Shown one piece after another: positions 1 through 11,740 of a stretch of DNA of 64,000 nt (positions within the stretch are counted from its first letter, which is position 1; each line of letters starts with the position of its first letter). The translations under genes and the position numbers were made by a program. Source of the DNA: Nectonema munidae. Its lineage: Eukaryota; Nematomorpha; Nectonematoida; Nectonematidae. The DNA lies in the NCBI GenBank assembly GCA_030549495.1, contig JAUIRK010001034.1:806001-870000 (forward strand), read 5' to 3'. A model generated the notes under the pieces. The model saw only the letters and a program-made list of their open reading frames with translations, had not been told where the DNA came from and made no database searches.

Positions 1-2209
1 TCTACCAATGATGCTCTATTTGAGCTTTCATTATCAGTAGCTTCAGCATATGAACAAGATAAACAATTTGTTTTTAGAAAAATTGTAGAAAATATAATAT
101 AAGAAAAATATCAAAATAAAAACATACAAACTATAGCTGTGCTACGCCGGTTCATAATGTAAATTGCGCAGATTGTCTAACCTACCCTTTATATCATCAT
201 TACGAAAAGAGAAAATAGTATCTAATATCACTATATTTTTATATGAATATGTGCGAAAATTGGGTCCAAAACGTTGCCTTCAAAATGGAGGATTATAAAG
301 ATACGGTTAGAGACTGATTTCAATAAAAAAAGGAATTGGGTGTGTTCGCCTTTGATCCGCTTCTGAATTTTATTTTATTTTTTTTAATTCATTAGCGAAT
401 GCGCAAATTTTTATATACATTTTTTTAAAGTTTACTTTTTTGTTCTATATAAAAAATGGACCTCGTCATTTTACAAAATCGTGGATTCAGTTCAAATAAA
501 ATTTTAAAAGGTTAAGTCATCTTGAATAGATAGTAGGTTAATTGCACCTTTTTAAACTTCTGAGTGATATTGAAAATAGCCTTTTCTTAATTTTAAACTA
601 ATTTTTCGTTCAAATTCTTTATTCAATAAATTATGTTTTATTGTCAAGATGTATATAAATATAAAGTTTTTAATAATATAAACGTAAAATGACGCTGGAT
701 AAAATGCTTATTTAATATTTTAAACATATACAGCGTTCATAGTCATAAAATGAAAGCGTACAAATTGAGAGAATTCCGAGAAGACTGAAAGCGTAGTCGT
801 GCATAAGCAGGGAGGTTTTGTGTAAACCTTTTTGAGGCAAAATCCTAAAGCAATGAGTTTAAAGAATGGAAAGCTAGTGCCATTTTACGTTTTTATTTTA
901 ATATAATTATGCCGGCGCCTTCCTACCTTTTTTTAAATTTTAATGTGTATATAAATAAATACTATAAAATAATTAATAATTTTTGAAAACTATTTAGATA
1001 TTTTATGTTTTATTATTCCTGCAAAGTATGGGAAAATTAATCTAGAATAGCTGTCCATGTCATTTGGGCTAAGCATATATTCTATTTAATGCACTAGATT
1101 TTGAATTTTTATACTAAATCTTATAATTTTTTTTATTTTTTAAAATTTTGAACGTGCTACTATTTTGAAATAAAGCGCTGTAACATGCAATTTTTGATTA
1201 TATTTTATGGTCTTTGGGTACGTTTGGCTGAATAATCGTGTCTAACCTAGGCTTTCGGGGGTCTTTGGTTACCCCGCTTTATCCAACACTTCACAAAATG
1301 TTCCAGATTTACATTCACTTATATTATACTTTCAAATAAGAATATGGGATAAACCTAACTCCAAAACATTTAAAAATTTTTAATAGAGGAGTGCAATGAA
1401 AAACTTTAAATAATGAAACTTATTTACTTCAAAATAATTTCACATTTGTTTGGAAATCGAATTTTGAAGTCCTGACACTTTTTTCATTAAAGTTAACTTT
1501 TTGGAATAACAGTTGTCATTGAATGCATAATTTAAAAATGCTGTTATAATCTACAACCTTTTCAAAATCATTTTTAGTTAAAAAAACTATTTTCAAGACA
1601 CGAGGTTTTCAGATATTAAATATTTTTGAACATTTATGTTAAATTTAATATATTTTTGTGAATTAAGTATAATGATTTTTTTTACTTCGATAGTCCACAC
1701 CGGAATAAATTCTAACAATAAATAGCTTTACATTTGTCTTATGATACATAAAATAATTAATGTTTATTTTTAGAGTGAAATAAAGTTTTGCACTTTTTTA
1801 TAGCAAATTTTAAAATTTATTTATTTTTTTTCTTAAATTTTTGTGTTGGGGTCGCATAAAACGCAGTGCTTTTTTAGATATAAAAAAGCTGGCCTTCCCA
1901 ATGTTAAGCTTGTTAGCCTAAACTGAACCACTTTTATTGATTTTTACTTTACTCTCAAAATTTTCAAATTTTGAAATTACTAAAAACGTTTTATTGATAG
2001 ATAGATGTATTGATATTTTGCAAATGTTTTTGTTTAGATGTTTGGGGCATACAAAGGAATAATATTCTGTTACTTAATCATTCGAATGGGTAAATAATTT
2101 TGCATATTTATATTTTATTAAACTCCTAAATTATCCCATACATCAACCATCTTTTACCAAAATAAGTAAACTTTGATCCTCGCACGCGTTAATCCCTACT
2201 TTGTTTTAG
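1..2209. other. Unassigned AT-rich DNA
   Basis: No gene, transposon terminus or tandem array could be recognised. All reading frames are short and of AT-rich composition. A slightly richer patch near 1230-1290 has no recognisable content. The stretch could be intergenic, or intron upstream of the tentative exon at 2210. Confidence 0.6.
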
Positions 2210-2348
2210 AGTTGTGGTTGTTGCATTAGCGGAGTCACATGCCATATTGGAGGAAAACAAAGAAGTGAAATGCTTGGATTTTGAAACTTGCGCTAAAGAC
2301 AACCGATTAAAGAACAAGCCTATCGGCAAAGCTAAGAAAGTAATTTAA
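2210..2348 (+). CDS. Tentative terminal exon of a small secreted peptide
   Basis: A pyrimidine-rich acceptor ending in TTTGTTTTAG is followed by one extra base and then 45 open codons to a TAA at 2346-2348. The peptide starts VVVVALAESHA, which looks like the end of a signal peptide: hydrophobic run, then S at -3 and A at -1 of a possible cleavage site. After it come ILEENKEVKC, a short Cys loop (CLDFETC) and a basic tail containing PIGKAKK. The composition is protein-like and richer than the surroundings. No family is recognised. The two-Cys loop near the start of the predicted mature part recalls small peptide hormones, but that is only resemblance. The upstream exon with the initiator Met was not found. 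It could also be a chance open frame, since no homology supports it. Confidence 0.3.
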
Positions 2349-2468
2349 TTTTCATCCACACAGAGACGCTTCTTGATCTTGGCTATGTATCCCCACCCGC
2401 CACCTGAGTTTCCATCTCAGAATTATGCATGCGATATTACTATTTATGCAAACGTTTATTAGGAAAGC
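2349..2468. other. Richer-composition stretch after the tentative exon
   Basis: This 120-bp stretch holds CCCACCCGCCACC and stays open in one plus frame from about 2358 to a TAG at 2460-2462, reading through a Pro-rich segment (YPHPPPEFPSQ). It follows a CCACACAG that could serve as an acceptor, but a splice from the preceding exon would imply an intron of only about 24 bp. It is probably the 3' UTR of the tentative gene or simply non-coding DNA. Confidence 0.3.
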
Positions 2469-2894
2469 ATTTAAAGCAGTGTTTCCCTAACTTTTTTGAG
2501 TCGCGACACGCCACCAAGCAAATATTTCAAAAAAACTATTAAATGAAGTATTATAATTAATAAAAAAATTGAATTTAATCTCGGTAAACCTTCACACTAA
2601 AAAATTAATTAAAAATGAAGCAAAAATAGATTTTTTTTAAAATTATTTAAAAAATTTTGATTTGAAAAAATGATCAGAGAAATGAAATGAAAAAAAAATA
2701 ATTTTCTAAAAAAATAAAACAAATTAAAAACAGGAAGTTTTCAAAATTTAATAATTGAACCGCGTTAATCGATGTCGTGCTAATTGAGGGATAACTGTAT
2801 CTTTTTATTCTAAAAAATCTCGCGACACACTTGGAAAGTTTTTGCTACACACTACTGTGTCGCGACACCCAGTTTGGGAAACACTGATTTAAAG
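2469..2894. mobile_element. hAT-type MITE with 8-bp target duplication
   Basis: The element spans 2477-2886 (410 bp) and has no coding content. Its ends are inverted: CAGTGTTTCCC at the left and GGGAAACACTG at the right, followed inward by GTCGCGACAC-type sequence on both sides. It is flanked by a perfect 8-bp direct repeat, ATTTAAAG, at 2469-2476 and 2887-2894. A CAGTG terminus with an 8-bp duplication is diagnostic of the hAT superfamily. The intact duplication suggests a fairly recent insertion. It must have been mobilised by a hAT transposase elsewhere. Confidence 0.9.
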
Positions 2895-3597
2895 GAACCA
2901 TGGAAACTTATCTTTGTGGACAGTTGGTTCTTTTGTTGGGTTGACTCAGCTTAATCTACATTAGCTGCGAAAAAATCAAAATTAAAAAGCATTATAAATA
3001 AGCATCATCAAAGCAATTAAGCTATCTAACATTTCTTTATTTAATCACATAATGTATACCTAAAATCTAAATATATATCAAATCAGCATCGCTACCTGCT
3101 TACCCGTTAACAACCAGAATAATCAGACGATATCTAATGTAAAGCAGAAGATTTGTATTAAAGAGCTTTGATAAACGCAGACGATTTTATTTTTTTAAAG
3201 TCGACATTGGGCGTTAATGGGTTAATCGGTTTTTTTTATTAAATCGGTTTCGGTAATTTTTGCTGATTTTGTTTCATATTTCTTTTTATATAAACAAAAG
3301 TTTTCAGCCTTGCAAACAGCTTCAAAATCTATCATATATGTCTAATATGTGCAAATCGAATGATTCTCTTTTAAGAAAAGTTTAACAGTAAATATAATAT
3401 TTCATCCTACATCTTTCAATCCAACAATCTTTGTTTATCTTTGCTTTTTTCCTGAATATAATTTGATTACAAATGTCATATTTATCAATAATTTTGTCTC
3501 GCCTTGCGAATATATTTTAATTGCTAATCTCTTGTTTTTGAATTTTACTTTTCTCATCTGAAATTTTCATCACGCATTAAGTTTATTGTTTCAGTTA
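2895..3597. other. Unassigned AT-rich DNA
   Basis: No open frame of note, no repeat and no recognisable terminus. It separates the hAT MITE from the left end of the first piggyBac element. Confidence 0.55.
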
Positions 3598-4157
3598 TTA
3601 ACCTTCGCATGCCACAGTATATAAATAATACACCAATGCCACAATACTGGAGTAAAAAGCCCATGTCCTGTTAATTTTAAGTTAAAATAAAGTTAGATCT
3701 AAATAAGAAACATTTAATAAGTTTAAAACATCTGTTTTTTTATTTTTGAGGTTTTTTTATCTTAATAATAATAATTCATCTAACCAATGTTTCTGAGGAA
3801 AACCTAGAAAGCAAATCAACAAAAAATAAAAGTTTTATTATATTCAATTTAACGCCATCTTTTTTTCTTTTCAAAAAACAGAAATATTTACGAGAATATA
3901 TTTGTAAATAAAAAAAATGAATATAGCTTTTATAAAATCTTTATCTACAACTTTTTGTAAAAATGCCTCATTTTCCAGTGATATTTACAGGCGTTGTCTT
4001 GGTAAATAAATTTATAAGTAGGACAAGTCGCTTTTATAGGCTGCCTTTTGTTGATAGCAGGAGAAAAGAAATCTATACCTATTGAGAATAAAAGGGACCT
4101 GATTATCATAATAAATAATGTTGGTTGGTCCTTGGACGATTTGTTTATATGACAGTA

Positions 4158-4372
4158 TGTAGCAAACCTTGCGTAATAAAAATCAATATCTGTTTGGCAT
4201 TTGTTTATGTGTTGTCTTTGTGGGAGATAATTCCTTTTGCACAGCATTCACTGTTGATTTATATTCATTAGCAAACCTTGCGTAATAAAAATCAATATCT
4301 GTTTGGCATTTTGTTTATGTGTTCTCTTTGTGGAAGATAATTCCTTTTGCACAGCATTCACTGTTGATTTAC
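4158..4372. repeat. Tandem duplication of about 105 bp inside the piggyBac 5' region
   Basis: Two near-identical copies lie head to tail at about 4158-4260 and 4267-4372. Both begin near TAGCAAACCTTGCG and run to TTCACTGTTGATTTA, with only a few differences. The duplication lies in the transposon's 5' untranslated part, just before the transposase start. It probably arose by slippage or unequal exchange after insertion. Confidence 0.8.
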
Positions 4373-4434
4373 GATACAAAGCTTTGTGTTGAATAAGTTT
4401 TTTCACATTCATTATTTTGTTATTTGCCACAATC

Positions 4435-5515
4435 ATGGACACTTCAAGCGAATATTCAACGTCTACCGAATCTGATGAGTACTTTTATATATCGGACGAT
4501 TCAGCGTCGGATATATATGAAGAAGTTCCCCTTTCAAGAGAAGAGTCATTTGAAGAACTTGAGGAAAGAGAAGAAGAAACTCTGGAAAATGTGGATGAAA
4601 ACTTGATAGCCCCGGACGGTACAAGATATTTTTGGGAATCTCAAGACTCCATCACTTGTCGTGTTCAAACTCGAAATTGCCGTAATTTGTAAAAGATTAA
4701 TAATTGGATCAAATTTACCACGGGGATGTGGAGTTTTTCTTGATCGCTTTTTCACATCTCATGAACTAGCGAAGTGGGCCCTAAGCAAAGATTTAACTAT
4801 TTGCGGCACTATAAACTCAAATCGTCGTTTTCTACCCAATATTCTGAAACCTAAATACATTCGTAATTTAAACTTACAAGAAACTGAGAGTAAGTTCGTT
4901 TACTCAGAGTATGCTTCTATTTCAACTTACATTCCGATGAAACATGCTAAGCAAAATTTTAAAGCGGTTTATATCTTATCTTCCCAACATACTCGGGGTG
5001 TGGCTATAACATCGTATAAAAGCAAGCCCGAAACCTTGGTTCTTTACAATTAGTATAAAAGCGGTGTTGATTGTTTCAACAGAATGGCAAGGGATTTTAC
5101 ATCCTATAAGCCTAGTAGAAGATGGACTATGGCTGTTTTTACAAATTACTTAGATATCACAGCGTTCAACTCTTGGGTAATTTATAGTTTCAACACCGAT
5201 ACACATTGCTCAACTAGAAAAGGAGGCAGGAAATTTTTTTTGAAGTTTTTATCTCTCAAACTTTGTGAACAGTCAATGCTTGTACGCTCTAAAGTTTCAC
5301 AAATATCACGACCTATCAAAAATATTTTATCGTATTATGGATTTCTCCCTCAAAGAGAAATAAATGAAAGTAGATCGAATAGCAGAGGATACTGCACTAT
5401 TCCGGAATGCAAACCCAGAAGCAGGGGTACCAGAAAGTGCTCGTTTTGTAAAAAATTTATTTGCAAAAGGCATTCTTATCTGATATGTCCTACTTGTCAC
5501 TCTGATAGCAGATAA
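4435..5515 (+). pseudogene. piggyBac transposase, decayed
   Basis: The start is the ATG at 4435, opening MDTSSEYSTSTESDEYF and continuing with an acidic Ser/Glu-rich N-terminus as in many piggyBac transposases. This runs into DGTRYFWES, then stops at about 4690. The next recognisable part, in another frame, is RGCGVFLDRFFTSHELAKW, which carries the second catalytic Asp (D in DRFFTS). The roughly 200 residues between them, with the first catalytic Asp, are missing. An in-frame TAG at 5051-5053 precedes YKSGVDCFNRM, which holds the third catalytic Asp, and the frame then runs to 5515. The C-terminus is the Cys/His-rich domain CSFCKKFICKRHSYLIC, a zinc-binding module used for end recognition. 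The gene cannot encode an active enzyme. Confidence 0.85.
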
Positions 5516-5939
5516 GTTTATACATTTTTGTTTTTGCATTGTAATTTAAAATATATAGATGGCGTTAATAAATTTTTTTGCTTGTTTTTTAAAAATCAAT
5601 TTTTCATCAGATTTTATCACACAAAAATAACAGAAGTTTACTAATCTTTATATAAAAAATGTTTTATGGAAGTCTTACGAAAATTCAAAAAATATTGAAA
5701 TTTTTTTTTTGAAGTCATGTTGACTTTTGGGTCATCAACCCCTGAAATTTTTGTTAAAAATTTAAGTCGAAGTAAAAAATGAAAACTTCATTAATTTCTT
5801 CATATTTGGGTGTTAATTTTCATCCACCTTACATATTTTTTTGTGTCCTAAATTTTGAGTTGAAAAAAACAGTGGAGTAAAAAGCCCAACAGTGGTATGC
5901 GAAGGTACTTATTTGAATTTTTACAAAATTCATTTGCAA

Positions 5940-6245
5940 AATGGACAATAATATTGCCCTCTACAATGGCAGAGAAGTAAAAAAGAAGCTAAGTATTTAA
6001 ATTTGTTAGCTAGAAAATATATGTCTTGTCCACCTTCATCAGTTGAAAGGAATTATTCTCCTAGAAGAAATAAATTGGATAGAGACACATTAGAAAAGTT
6101 ATGCTGTGTCGATACAACATTTTTAGATTGTTACATCATTAATGTTTACGTTTTTCACTGCATGAGAAATTTTTTTGAACTTATGCCGTATGAAAAGTTA
6201 AATCAACTTCCTTTGCAAACATTCACTGTCTTACTCTGTTTGTAA
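5940..6245 (+). pseudogene. hAT transposase C-terminal (dimerisation) fragment
   Basis: The translation contains LNLLARKYMSCPPSS, then VERNYSPRRNKLDRDTLEKL, which follows the hAT dimerisation pattern (LA-x-KYL-x-x-P-x-TS then ER-x-FS and a basic stretch). A preceding LQWQRSKKEAKYL corresponds to the conserved region just upstream in hAT proteins. Only the last 90 or so residues are present, and no termini or target duplication were found. It is unrelated in sequence to the hAT transposase at 34.9-36.7 kb. Confidence 0.7.
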
Positions 6246-7815
6246 ACGTTAATTTTTTATTTTACAATTTGTGTAAAATTAAAAAAAAAAATTTGTTTTA
6301 AAATTTGTGTAAAATTTTACAATTTTACCTTTGTAACCGATATCAATTTGATATATGGAATATATATGGTACGTTTAATCAAGGTGTAATTTTATATTCT
6401 TACATAAAGAAGTACTTTAATCATTTTCTCTTTATTCGAAAAATCTGTTTTATGATTTGAGGATTTTGAATTATTGAATTTTTACTCATATAAGGATTTA
6501 TATATTGGTAATAAATGATATCATAAAAATTATGGAACGAAATGAGAAAGTAATAAGCTGATGAGTATAGATGAAAGATTAATCTACTTTCAATAAATAT
6601 GACTGTTTCCAATCAAATATACTTATTTATCAACTACAATACATCAATTATAAAAAGTAAAAATAAAATTGTAATTCAAAATTATGTTTTTTTTTTATCA
6701 AAATGAGGCATAAAGTTGTGTTATTTTTTATATAATCAACAAATTTTATGCAGAAATTATTTTAAAATTTATTAATTTTTATTTCTACTTGTTTTGAGTA
6801 AAAAATTTAATTTTTTTTTCTTTTATGTACAAATGATAGAAAAAATTATATTTAGACATGAAGTGAGGCGTTGCGAAGTGATAAAAACATAAATTTATAA
6901 AAGGCTGACTGTTTTTCGAAATCTAAATCAAATATTCAAAATTTTAAGTTTTCAAAAATAAATAAATAAGTTGACAAAAATGTTGACATCCAAAAATAGT
7001 TTATTCAAAATATAAATTTAATTATTTATAGCTTCAACTTTCTTAGTTGTCGACAGAAACGCAAAGTATCATCGATAAAATGTGTTTTCGTTGACACTAA
7101 AAATACGATTTTGTCACTCCTCCAAAAGATCATCCAAAATATAAGTTTACATAAAATATTCATATTAACATACAAAATAAAATAGTAATAACATTCATTA
7201 CAATTATACTCTAAAATTACATATTGATTCAACCAAAGGAACACTAAAACATATCTAGATCCATCTGAATAAGTGTGCACCAGAGAATTGATATTAAAAA
7301 TAGATTTGAAATATAAATTTTTATAAGCAAATGAACATGATGAGTACAAAAAAATTTTAAGGAAAAACGGTTGTAACATTGACGATCATTGTATCTATGG
7401 AATGAGTTAGTTTAGTTCTGCTTTGATTCACCCGAAAGTATGTTTGCATAAGAGTAAGAAGAAGTAAGAAATTTATTTCGCAAAATGAAATTTTTTCAAC
7501 AAACATATAGAAAAAGATTTGTCAATCATTTTACAAAAATCAACTGAAAAAAAAATCAAATCATATATGCTAGGATATTCAAAAGGCCTTTTGAGCCGCT
7601 GAGATGAAAACCCTGTGAGAGACAATAAACTATATCATAATTGTTATTTAAAATAGACATGATATAATAATAAATTAAAGATATTAAAAAAAAACACATT
7701 GAACAGAAAGTTTGATATTTTTTGATTTTTTAAAGAATATTTTTCGATTCTTTGATTACAGAATTTTATTTTGATTATTTGATAAAATATATTATTTAAT
7801 ATCGTGAAAAAATTG
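6246..7815. other. Unassigned AT-rich DNA
   Basis: Long A/T homopolymer runs and short open frames on both strands, none resembling a protein family. Nothing else was seen. Confidence 0.55.
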
Positions 7816-7819
7816 CAAA

Positions 7820-8070
7820 AATATAGGTAATAACTTATCTAACATCCTCTCCCCGAATGAGGTATATCAAATCTTACATCTAACAAAATATGAACTGATA
7901 GGTTGGAGATGGATTATCGCGGTATACAGGTTGGAGATGAACCAACGTAGTATATAGATATAATGTATATAGGTAATAACTTATGTAGCATCGTCTCCCC
8001 GAATGAGGTATATCAAATCTTACATCTAGCATAATGTGAACAGAAAGTTGAACATTGTCTCCCTAATCAT
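7820..8070. repeat. Direct duplication of about 146-bp period
   Basis: A block starting TATAGGTAATAACTTAT and running through CTCCCCGAATGAGGTATATC occurs twice, near 7824 and 7970, with about ten differences. Between the copies are two diverged units of the 28-bp repeat found just downstream, so the two arrays share ancestry. No coding content. Confidence 0.75.
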
Positions 8071-8084
8071 TTGTACATGGAATA

Positions 8085-8260
8085 GAAACCATCGTAGTAT
8101 ACAGGTTGAAGATGAATCATCGTAGTATACAGGTTGGAGATGAATCATCGTAGTATACAGGTTGGAGATGAATCATTGTAGTATATAGTTTGGAGATGAA
8201 TCATCGTAGAATACAGGTTGGAGAAGAATCATCGTAATATACGGGTTGGAGATAACACGC
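8085..8260. repeat. 28-bp tandem repeat, about six copies
   Basis: The unit reads GTATACAGGTTGGAG followed by ATGAATCATCGTA and repeats head to tail with scattered substitutions. There are no unique spacers between units, so it is a simple minisatellite. It lies immediately beyond the 3' end of the minus-strand LINE. Confidence 0.85.
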
Positions 8261-8397
8261 AAGTTGTCTACCCGCGTTCAACTGTACAGGTTATGAGATA
8301 TATATATATAAATGTAATTTATATATTGTATATAATATATGTAAGATATAAAAACATATGTAAATATAACTAAAATGAAATATACATTAGAAAGTAT

Positions 8398-8724
8398 TCA
8401 AAAATCATGAAAATAACTTTTACAAACAAAACAATCTTGTATATAGCAGGTTGCATCATACTGACAAATATAATATTGCCTGATGGTTTTTTTGAATTGA
8501 TACATGGTGGAACATGAAAAATCCAGTTTATGAAGAAAATCATTCCAAAAAACTATGGCTCTATATTTTAAAAAAATTTTTGATTTCTGATGTGCATAAA
8601 ACGGCATTACAAAGTTTTGCGAGGCCCTAAGCAAATATTGTGTTTTTTCAGAATAGTATAAAAACCAGTCATTAAAAATAGAAGGAAGTGTTTTATTACT
8701 AAATTCATAAACAAATTTTGCCAT
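8398..8724 (-). pseudogene. LINE copy 1, C-terminal region after the RT
   Basis: The stretch MAKFVYEFSNKTLPSIFNDW followed by FVMPFYAHQKSK resembles the region after the RT in the third LINE (KFLHGMLPFIFNDF, then LPYYNYTKSKQAF). It is the typical short region found downstream of the RT in CR1/Jockey-like elements. Its function is not established. It is separated from the RT by degenerate sequence at 8725-8922. Confidence 0.65.
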
Positions 8725-8922
8725 CTGAACAGAATATATATCTTTTAGCTTTAACAGTTTATATTCAATGAAGTAGAGTGTTGTATGACATATATTTTAA
8801 CTTAAAGACAGTTCTCAAAATGTTTTTTTGCATAGTTTCAAGCTTTGATATATTCTTATGGCTCCAGTTTATTATACTATAAAAAATATGCGGCAGCACT
8901 AGAGACTTATTTATATAGCTAA

Positions 8923-10170
8923 TTAATATAACATTAATTTTATATCTACACTAAACTCATTTTTAAATCTACGAAGAATACCATTTACACTATTCATTTT
9001 CATCAAAACATGATCTATATGATCTTTCCAATGCAAGTTTTCATTAATGACCAAACCTAAAAAGTTAATTTTTTCCACAAATTCCACACCTAATTTATCA
9101 AAACATAAGTTATAACTTTTTCTTTTTTGGTTTGAAAATAGCATTGCTTTGCTCTTGGAAGGATTGACTTTCAAGGAACATAATTTACACCAATTTCTAA
9201 CTGAAGATAAGTTAGAGCATAATTGATCAGACATGTTTTGACTATATTTGTTGTGGTACTAATCTTAGATAAAGGAAGGATGATGGCTATATCATCAGCA
9301 AAAAGATAGAAGTCGAATAATTCATTAGAATTAGGAATATCGTTTATGTAAAGACAGAATAACAGCGGACCCAAGATGGATCCTTGGGGTACGTCAGAAG
9401 AAACTGATCCGGTGGAAGAAATTGTATTATTGATAGAAACAACTTGCATTCTAGATGAAAAATAAGTTTTAAAAAATTCCAAGGCTGATTCAGAAAAACC
9501 CAAATATTGTAACTTTATTAGAATTTTTTTATGAGGCACCAAATCAAATGCTTTACTTAAATCTAAGAAAAAAGCTATAACATCGTCAGATAGTTCTAAG
9601 TAGTTTTGAATATTTTGTAAAAAAAGAGCATGAAGATATTGCGTACTATGATTAGATCGGAAAGCAAATTGATTTCTGAAAAAATTTTTATTTCGTTCTG
9701 CATATGTATATAAATCTGCTTGAAGAGAATTTTTTCAAAGATTTTGGAAATTGTATTGATCAAGCTTATTGGTCTGTAATTTTCTACTAAAAGTCTGTTT
9801 CCTTTTTTAAAAATGGGAATTACCTTTGCTAACTTAAAACAACTTGGGTACACACTATGCTCAATACATGAATTAAATGCAATTACCAAATATTTTATAA
9901 TGTCCTGTATTACTAAGCTCAATTTATATACGCATATGTTAATATCCGAGGAAGTTTTAGATTTTATTTCATTTAAGGCAATAAGAATGTCATTTTCATT
10001 AACTTTGAGAAAATGAAAGGAACAACTAGGAAGGTTAAGATATTTTTCAAACTCTTTGCTTGAATTTTCATCAATCTGATTATTTGCTGACAAAAAATGC
10101 CTATTAAAGTACTCTGATATGGCTTCGTTATTATTTTCAAGTTTTCCATCAATTTTAATAGAAAGATCAT
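8923..10170 (-). pseudogene. LINE copy 1, reverse transcriptase
   Basis: The RT reads through the usual motif series: KVIPIFKKGNRL, then NYRPISLINTISKIFEK, then FFLDLSKAFDLVPHKKIL, DVPQGSILGPLLFCLYIND and the catalytic FADDIAI. The thumb side follows with NFLGLVINENLHWKDHI. The reading is spread over three frames, with breaks near 9600-9720, near 9200 and before 8923. The enzyme would copy the element's RNA at a nicked target site. The FADD form and SILGPLLF spacing point to the CR1/Jockey group rather than RTE or L1. Confidence 0.85.
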
Positions 10171-10334
10171 TTTTCCTTTCAGGTGTTAGTATTTTATTAA
10201 TTTCTTTCCATACAATTTTTGAAGATTCCTTATACTCAAAAATCTTTTTATAATACTCATATTTTAATTTTTTGCTTTTACTAAATTTCTATAAAAAATG
10301 AACATGTTTTTTACGTATTTAGAATTCTTTTTTT

Positions 10335-11399
10335 TTATATGATAATAACCCTCTTTTTTAACAAATTTAAAACTTCCTTTGTTATCCAACAATTTGACAT
10401 TTTTTTATATTTGTTATTTTTATAAACAACACATTTTGTTGACGAAACTATTTCATTAAAAATCTTATAATTTAATCGATGAAGTAGAACTTCGGGGTTA
10501 TCATGATAATCTCTTAAATAATTGAACCACTCAAAATTTTTAATGTTATTTATAAAAATATTTTTGTCGAAACGTGTTGATAAATTTTCAGTTTTACTTG
10601 ATTTCTGGATATTCAAAGATAATAAAATAATATTATGATCAGACAGACTGATCATAAAAACAAATGATTTTATTTATACAACTTTTCACAGAACGTATAA
10701 AAATATTGTCTAGCAATGTTTGAGATGAAGGTCGAGTTACACTTGTAATTGTCGGTTTAAGAAAATTTGATATAATTAGATTCGAGAAATCAGAGACAAT
10801 AACCGAAGAATCTACTTTGAATAAATCAATATTAAAGTCGCCTATCAAAATACTCAAACTAAATGAATATACATTAAGAGAAAGAAAATTGGAAAATTCT
10901 TCAAGAAAAGCATTTATATTTGAGGAAATTGACGGTGGACGATAAAAATTATGGAAAAAAATATTTCTGGAAGACAAAAAAACCTCTATCGAAAAGACTT
11001 CAAAATATTCATAGTCATAATTAGGATAAGTGATCTCAAATTGAATAGATTTATGAATAAAGTATGCAAGACCACAGTGCTTAGTTAGTCTTCACTGCAC
11101 GGTGTATGAATAAAAATATAGTCTTAAATAAAAAAAATTTTACTTGAGTCATGCAGCCAGGTTTCTTGCAGAGCTAAAATTTTTAAAGGAACACCTACAG
11201 TTTTTTTGTAGTTAAATAAAAAAAATTCGAGTTCAGATATCTTAGAGGAAATAGATTGAATGTTTAAACTTAATATATTAAAGTCTAAGAATAAGTTTCT
11301 AGATAAATTTTCATACGATATACATTCAGAATATTGATCTAAAAAATTTTCATTTGCAAAATAATCTGTGTCTAACAGGCTTTTAAAAGCACTAATCAT
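10335..11399 (-). pseudogene. LINE copy 1, APE-type endonuclease
   Basis: The segment opens with FNILSLNIQSISSKISEL and LALQETWL, the Asn and Glu motifs of the apurinic-like endonuclease. It continues with HNFYRPPS, the metal/catalytic block IGDFNIDLF and SLSDHNIILLSL, the Asp-His motif near the end of the domain. The part is broken between 11124 and 10977 and changes frame near 10650. The endonuclease would nick the chromosomal target to prime reverse transcription. Confidence 0.8.
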
Positions 11400-11446
11400 A
11401 AAGGGTATATTTTTTAATAAAATTTATTTCATTTACAAAGCAAGGA

Positions 11447-11690
11447 CATTGGGGCTTCCTGCAGAATGATTATCATCTTTACGCTTTAAGTTAGCACAAT
11501 TATTACATTTTATTTTCTTAGAATCTTTAGATGCATTACATTCTAAATAGCTATGTTGGTGACTACAAAATTTACATATTTTAACTAAATTTTTACAATT
11601 ATATAGTGTATGCTTATGAGAACAACATTTAGTACAAAATTTTACAGCAAAATAGGGATAACATTTTATACAACTAAAATTAAAAAAATA
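11447..11690 (-). pseudogene. LINE copy 1, CCHC zinc knuckles of the gag-like ORF1
   Basis: The minus-strand translation contains CTKCCSHKHTLYNC, an exact CX2CX4HX4C knuckle, then CKFCSHQHSYLEC (CX2CX3HX4C) and a third Cys pair, CNNC. These modules bind RNA in the ORF1 proteins of Jockey-superfamily LINEs. The knuckles are separated from the rest of ORF1 by a frame break near 11700-11740. The second LINE carries the same arrangement at 16300-16460. Confidence 0.75.
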
Positions 11691-11740
11691 TAAAAATTAT
11701 TTTGCTTAATGATATTTATATATATTTGTAGAAACTCTTA

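Larger units (their letters stand above)
3598..5909 (+). mobile_element. piggyBac element, both ends present, internally deleted
   Basis: The left end is the canonical piggyBac target TTAA (3598-3601) followed by CCTTCGCATGCCAC. The right end is the inverted counterpart GTGGTATGCGAAGG ending at 5905, followed by TACT in place of TTAA. A subterminal block GAGTAAAAAGCCC occurs near both ends. The body is about 2.3 kb, normal for piggyBac, and carries a broken transposase on the plus strand. The element is non-autonomous. The mutated right target and the internal stops indicate moderate age. Confidence 0.85.

Noticed and set aside
8085-8260. 28-bp repeats as a CRISPR array
   Set aside because: No unique spacers lie between units and the context is an animal genome; it is a plain tandem repeat.
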